From Bacteroidales bacterium (lineage in GTDB: Bacteria; Bacteroidota; Bacteroidia; Bacteroidales; JAOZMU01), in assembly GCA_029934165.1 (NCBI GenBank), contig JAOZMU010000087.1, positions 1 through 9,640 of the forward strand: a DNA stretch of 9,640 nt, in the 5' to 3' direction. The notes below the pieces were generated by a model that saw only the letters and a program-made list of their open reading frames with translations, was not told where the DNA came from and searched no databases. The position numbers and the translations under genes are program-made. This document shows positions 7,112-9,640 of this stretch, piece by piece; position 1 is the first letter of the stretch; each line of letters starts with the position of its first letter.

Positions 7112-8857
7112 ATGAATACACACGGAATTAATTTCGATATAGGATTACCATTGACAAAACGTGAAGAATTTAATATTCTTCACGTTGATTACTTGGGTGA
7201 TATAAAAATAAGATTTTCTGAATGGTTAAATAATGAAAACGTAAATTCATTAATAATTGCAGGACAAATAGGTGTCGGCAAATCTACATTTATAAATAAA
7301 GAATTCATTGACCAAACAAAAATTCAAGCAGATATACATTTAAAATTTGACCAATTATTTGTCAAAACCAAAGGCAGTTTTTACGGCATTTTCCTTGGAA
7401 ATATTATTAAATTATCTATTAAAAACAATATTGATTTATCTGTTTACGATTTTGACATTTTATATAGAGATGTTGTGTCAGACATAAGTTCATTTGCTGA
7501 ATTGTTGCTTTCAGATACTATAAGTTTGTCACAATTAAAAGAACAAAAACAATTATATTCAGAAGTAGAACAAAATCTTGATGCTATACAAAAGCAGTTA
7601 ACTAACTTAATATCAAAAAACACAGAAATCTTAAATCGAAAACTTTTTATTTTTGCCGAAGGAGTAGATAAGTTCAATACTAATCAAACTATTGATATAT
7701 ATGAAGATATTGAAGACTTTTTAAATTTTATAGAACCCTATAAAGTTTTATATGAGGCAAATATTATTCATTTATTAGAAAATACAATTTGGGTTAACAA
7801 ATCAGAAAAATTAATAATTCCAAATACCAAAGACGATATTATTAACCAAATGTTAAAAAAACGACTTGGTATTTATTATGAAACAATGCAAAATACAATT
7901 CCTGAAATTATAAAATATTCAGGAGGCAATTTTAGGCAGGCATTAAAATTATTAGTAGAATATGAATTTGCAAAAAGAAAATTAGCAAAAAGAAATGAAG
8001 AAGCTTTAAATTATGCCGTAAAAAGAGTAAAAGACGATTTTTTTACATATATAAGTATTCCTTTTGAACTTTTACAAGTAATTCACCGAGATAAATTTAT
8101 ACATTCAGGAACTTTCAAGTATGAAGAAAAAAGAACAGACAGCTTTCCTGTTTATAGAAACCTTATTTTAATAACTAAATATCAAGAAAAAGGACAATGG
8201 ATAGCAACAATTAATCCGCTGTTTCAAAAAGAAATAGAAGAATACAAGCCAGAAATAACAGCTATGCAAACAGATGAGTTTATGAAATTTAATATAACTG
8301 AAATCTTAGACAAATTAGCAAGTTATTTCTTAGAGCCAAATAAAAAGGAAATTGTAATAATTAGTTATGATGACATCGAAATTGCTCGTATTACTGATGA
8401 TTATCTTGTAGGAAAAGCAGGAAGTTATGATAAAATAATATATGAAAGTATTGATATTGAAAATCAAAATTTATTATTTAATTTACAAGAACCATATAAA
8501 ATCATAGAAAAGACAACAGGATATTATACTGGACAATCTTATTTTTTTAAAGAAAAGATTGACAATAAAACAGTTTTTGAAATTGACAAACACAGAGACC
8601 GTTTAATTACAAAAAATATGTTGTGGTGGATAAAATCAGAACATATTAAAGATTATTTGAAAAATTGGACACAGCTTAGGCAATTTGTCAAAATTTTCGA
8701 CTTGGATAAAGATATTTTAAAATACATAGAAGTCGAAGATATTGAGGAAGATATTGAGGATTTAGATTTGTTAGATTACAACGATAAACAAAATTCAGAA
8801 ATTAAATCCAAATTAACAAAAATTTTAGAATACGTAAAATCAAAACAAAATGCCTGA
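7112..8857 (+). CDS. P-loop ATPase with winged-helix-like segment and extra C-terminal domain
   Basis: A 581-residue soluble protein. Walker A is G-Q-I-G-V-G-K-S-T (51-59). The Walker B region reads L-F-I-F-A-E-G-V-D-K-F (178-188), with Glu183 where STAND-type ATPases usually have Asp (h-h-h-h-D-G-x-D). A sensor-2-like helix is S-G-G-N-F-R (270-275), and W-I-A-T-I-N-P (363-369) closes a winged-helix-like segment. A further region of about 200 residues follows, with a strongly acidic patch near 540-557; I do not recognise it. The motif order matches the ATPase at 81-1370, so the two are probably distant relatives. It starts 5 bp after the HerA stop; a TTG at 7094 in frame would overlap HerA by 13 nt and is less likely than ATG 7112. 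It could sense infection and gate the HerA-nuclease complex, which is inference. Confidence 0.82.
   Translation: MNTHGINFDIGLPLTKREEFNILHVDYLGDIKIRFSEWLNNENVNSLIIAGQIGVGKSTFINKEFIDQTKIQADIHLKFDQLFVKTKGSFYGIFLGNIIKLSIKNNIDLSVYDFDILYRDVVSDISSFAELLLSDTISLSQLKEQKQLYSEVEQNLDAIQKQLTNLISKNTEILNRKLFIFAEGVDKFNTNQTIDIYEDIEDFLNFIEPYKVLYEANIIHLLENTIWVNKSEKLIIPNTKDDIINQMLKKRLGIYYETMQNTIPEIIKYSGGNFRQALKLLVEYEFAKRKLAKRNEEALNYAVKRVKDDFFTYISIPFELLQVIHRDKFIHSGTFKYEEKRTDSFPVYRNLILITKYQEKGQWIATINPLFQKEIEEYKPEITAMQTDEFMKFNITEILDKLASYFLEPNKKEIVIISYDDIEIARITDDYLVGKAGSYDKIIYESIDIENQNLLFNLQEPYKIIEKTTGYYTGQSYFFKEKIDNKTVFEIDKHRDRLITKNMLWWIKSEHIKDYLKNWTQLRQFVKIFDLDKDILKYIEVEDIEEDIEDLDLLDYNDKQNSEIKSKLTKILEYVKSKQNA
8735..8758 (+). 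repeat. 12-bp perfect tandem duplication inside the second ATPase gene
   Basis: GAAGATATTGAG occurs twice in tandem (8735-8746, 8747-8758) and encodes E-D-I-E twice from residue 542. With the following D-L-D-L-L-D it makes a short, very acidic stretch near the C-terminus. The unit is a multiple of three, so copy-number change would keep the frame. It is probably a flexible or charge-based contact segment. Confidence 0.6.
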
Positions 8858-9548
8858 TAGAATAACCGATATATACATTTGGAAAACAATTGAAAGAATA
8901 CTTTTTTCACCAAAAGGGACAAAAGATATTAACAAGTGGTATAAGCAATATCATAAATTTGCATTAAATCTTTGGGAATTAAATCCTGAAATCCATAAAG
9001 GGAAAGAATATAGATTTAATCTCAATGATAATATAATTGTATCATTTTCAACGCCTTTTGACTTACCAAAGTTTAGTATTGATTTTAAACAAGGAGAAAC
9101 TAAACAAAGTATCCATTATGATAACAAATTTATGTCGGAATTAGACTTGGCAGATATTGTTGCAAATGAAATAGAAAAACAAAAAGCAAAAAAAGGAGAT
9201 AAGACACAACAAAACGAAAGAGTTATTGACAAACAATTGATGACTAAATTGAAAGAAACAGATATAGATAAAAAAGCTATTGAGAATATTTTAACAAGTA
9301 TGATAGCACACCCAGCACTACATCACCATTTTAAAGATTTATCAGATTATATTAGAATCAACTTTAATACTAAAAATTCGTTTTTGCTTTTATATCAAGT
9401 TGCGTTTCAGTTAGCTGATTACAAAACTGATTATAGACATAGTGATTTAAAACTAAAAGAGTTTGATAGACTTGTAAATATTGTAGAAAAGCATATTAAA
9501 AATAACTCGTCAGTTTCAAGTGGAGAACTATTTAATTTGAATAAATGA
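8850..9548 (+). CDS. Unrecognised 232-residue protein closing the HerA-nuclease operon
   Basis: I do not recognise this protein. It has no signal peptide or transmembrane segment. Residues about 1-40 are helical and rich in aromatic residues (W11, W31, W42), about 50-90 look like beta strands, about 95-130 is a Lys/Gln/Asp-rich linker, and 130-220 is mainly helical. A cluster H-P-A-L-H-H-H-F (154-161) is notable and could bind metal, though it may simply lie in a helix turn. The ATG overlaps the end of the preceding ATPase gene by 8 bp (ATGCCTGA, 8850-8857), which suggests translational coupling and matched amounts of the two proteins. It could be an adaptor, specificity subunit or inhibitor of the system. 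The gene ends 4 bp before palindrome site 3. Confidence 0.8.
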   Translation: MPDRITDIYIWKTIERILFSPKGTKDINKWYKQYHKFALNLWELNPEIHKGKEYRFNLNDNIIVSFSTPFDLPKFSIDFKQGETKQSIHYDNKFMSELDLADIVANEIEKQKAKKGDKTQQNERVIDKQLMTKLKETDIDKKAIENILTSMIAHPALHHHFKDLSDYIRINFNTKNSFLLLYQVAFQLADYKTDYRHSDLKLKEFDRLVNIVEKHIKNNSSVSSGELFNLNK

Positions 9549-9552
9549 AAAA

Positions 9553-9640
9553 TGCCCTTATCAGCGTGTTGGATGTCATTTTATTTTTAGTGTTTTTTCG
9601 TTGCTTCGCAACTCAAAAAACACTAAAAATAAAACGCCAC
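9553..9640. repeat. Left part of a large attC-like palindrome (site 3, truncated by window end)
   Basis: The site begins with TGCCCTTATC (9553-9562), the perfect reverse complement of site 2's right end at 4215-4224. It continues with TGTCA (9574-9578), as in site 2, then a 20-bp perfect inner stem (9579-9598 with 9615-9634). The apex mini-hairpin TTGC-TTC-GCAA (9601-9611) is followed by the unbalanced CTC (9612-9614). The right arm starts with CGCCA (9635-9639), as in sites 1 and 2. The rest is outside the window. The inner-stem sequence is unlike that of site 2 although the pairing is perfect, so structure rather than sequence is conserved. Confidence 0.72.

Larger units (their letters stand above)
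4215..9640 (+). mobile_element. Putative integron-like cassette 2 (nuclease-HerA-ATPase operon), end beyond window
   Basis: This segment runs from the terminal G of site 2 through site 3, whose right half is outside the window. It is bounded by a perfect 10-bp inverted repeat, GATAAGGGCA (4215-4224) and TGCCCTTATC (9553-9562), 5.3 kb apart. It holds four co-oriented, tightly packed genes. Only 27 bp separate the inverted repeat from the chosen ATG of the first gene. The core here is GAT/ATC, not the GTT/AAC that is near-invariant in attC sites used by known IntI integrases, so a different or relaxed recombinase would be needed. Mobility is inferred from boundary geometry only. Confidence 0.42.

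Noticed and set aside
1..9640. Classical mobile integron or transposon
   Set aside because: No integrase, transposase, target-site duplication or resistance-type cassette is visible, and the sites are longer than usual attC sites; only the boundary geometry is integron-like.

Overview
The window is AT-rich, has all its genes on the + strand, and uses A/T-rich start regions without visible Shine-Dalgarno motifs. This, with the protein families seen, suggests an uncultured or environmental member of the Bacteroidota. That assignment is inference; no rRNA or other marker gene is present.

Layout. Three large imperfect palindromes divide the window: a right half at 1-67, a complete one at 4117-4224, and a left half at 9553-9640 that runs off the end. 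Between them lie two compact operons. Operon 1 (81-4119) encodes a P-loop ATPase with a C-terminal winged-helix-like end, followed 16 bp later by a 910-residue tetratricopeptide-repeat (TPR) protein. Operon 2 (4252-9548) encodes, in tight succession, a Cap4/DUF4297-like PD-(D/E)XK nuclease, a HerA-type hexameric ATPase, a second P-loop ATPase and a 232-residue protein I do not recognise. The last two genes overlap by 8 bp.

How the genes may work together. HerA plus a DUF4297-type nuclease is a known two-component antiphage arrangement, so operon 2 is most likely a defence system; the extra ATPase and the small protein look like added sensor or regulatory parts. Operon 1 pairs an ATPase with a TPR solenoid whose own N-terminal domain lacks a P-loop, which suggests a STAND-like sensor split over two polypeptides. 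The ATPases of the two operons share the same order of motifs (Walker A near residue 55, an S-x-G-x-x-x sensor-2-like helix, then a C-terminal W-x-x-I-N-P end), so the two operons appear to use a common type of ATPase module with different partners.

The most unusual signal is in the palindromes. The right end of each palindrome does not match its own left end but matches, as a perfect 10-bp inverted repeat, the left end of the next palindrome 4-5 kb downstream. This is the geometry of integron gene cassettes, where the first bases of a cassette pair with the end of its own attC site. Here the 'cassettes' would be whole multigene defence operons. The sites are larger than typical attC sites, one of them lacks the canonical GTT/AAC core, and no integrase is in the window. 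This may be an integron-like or other single-strand-recombination cassette array that shuffles defence islands.
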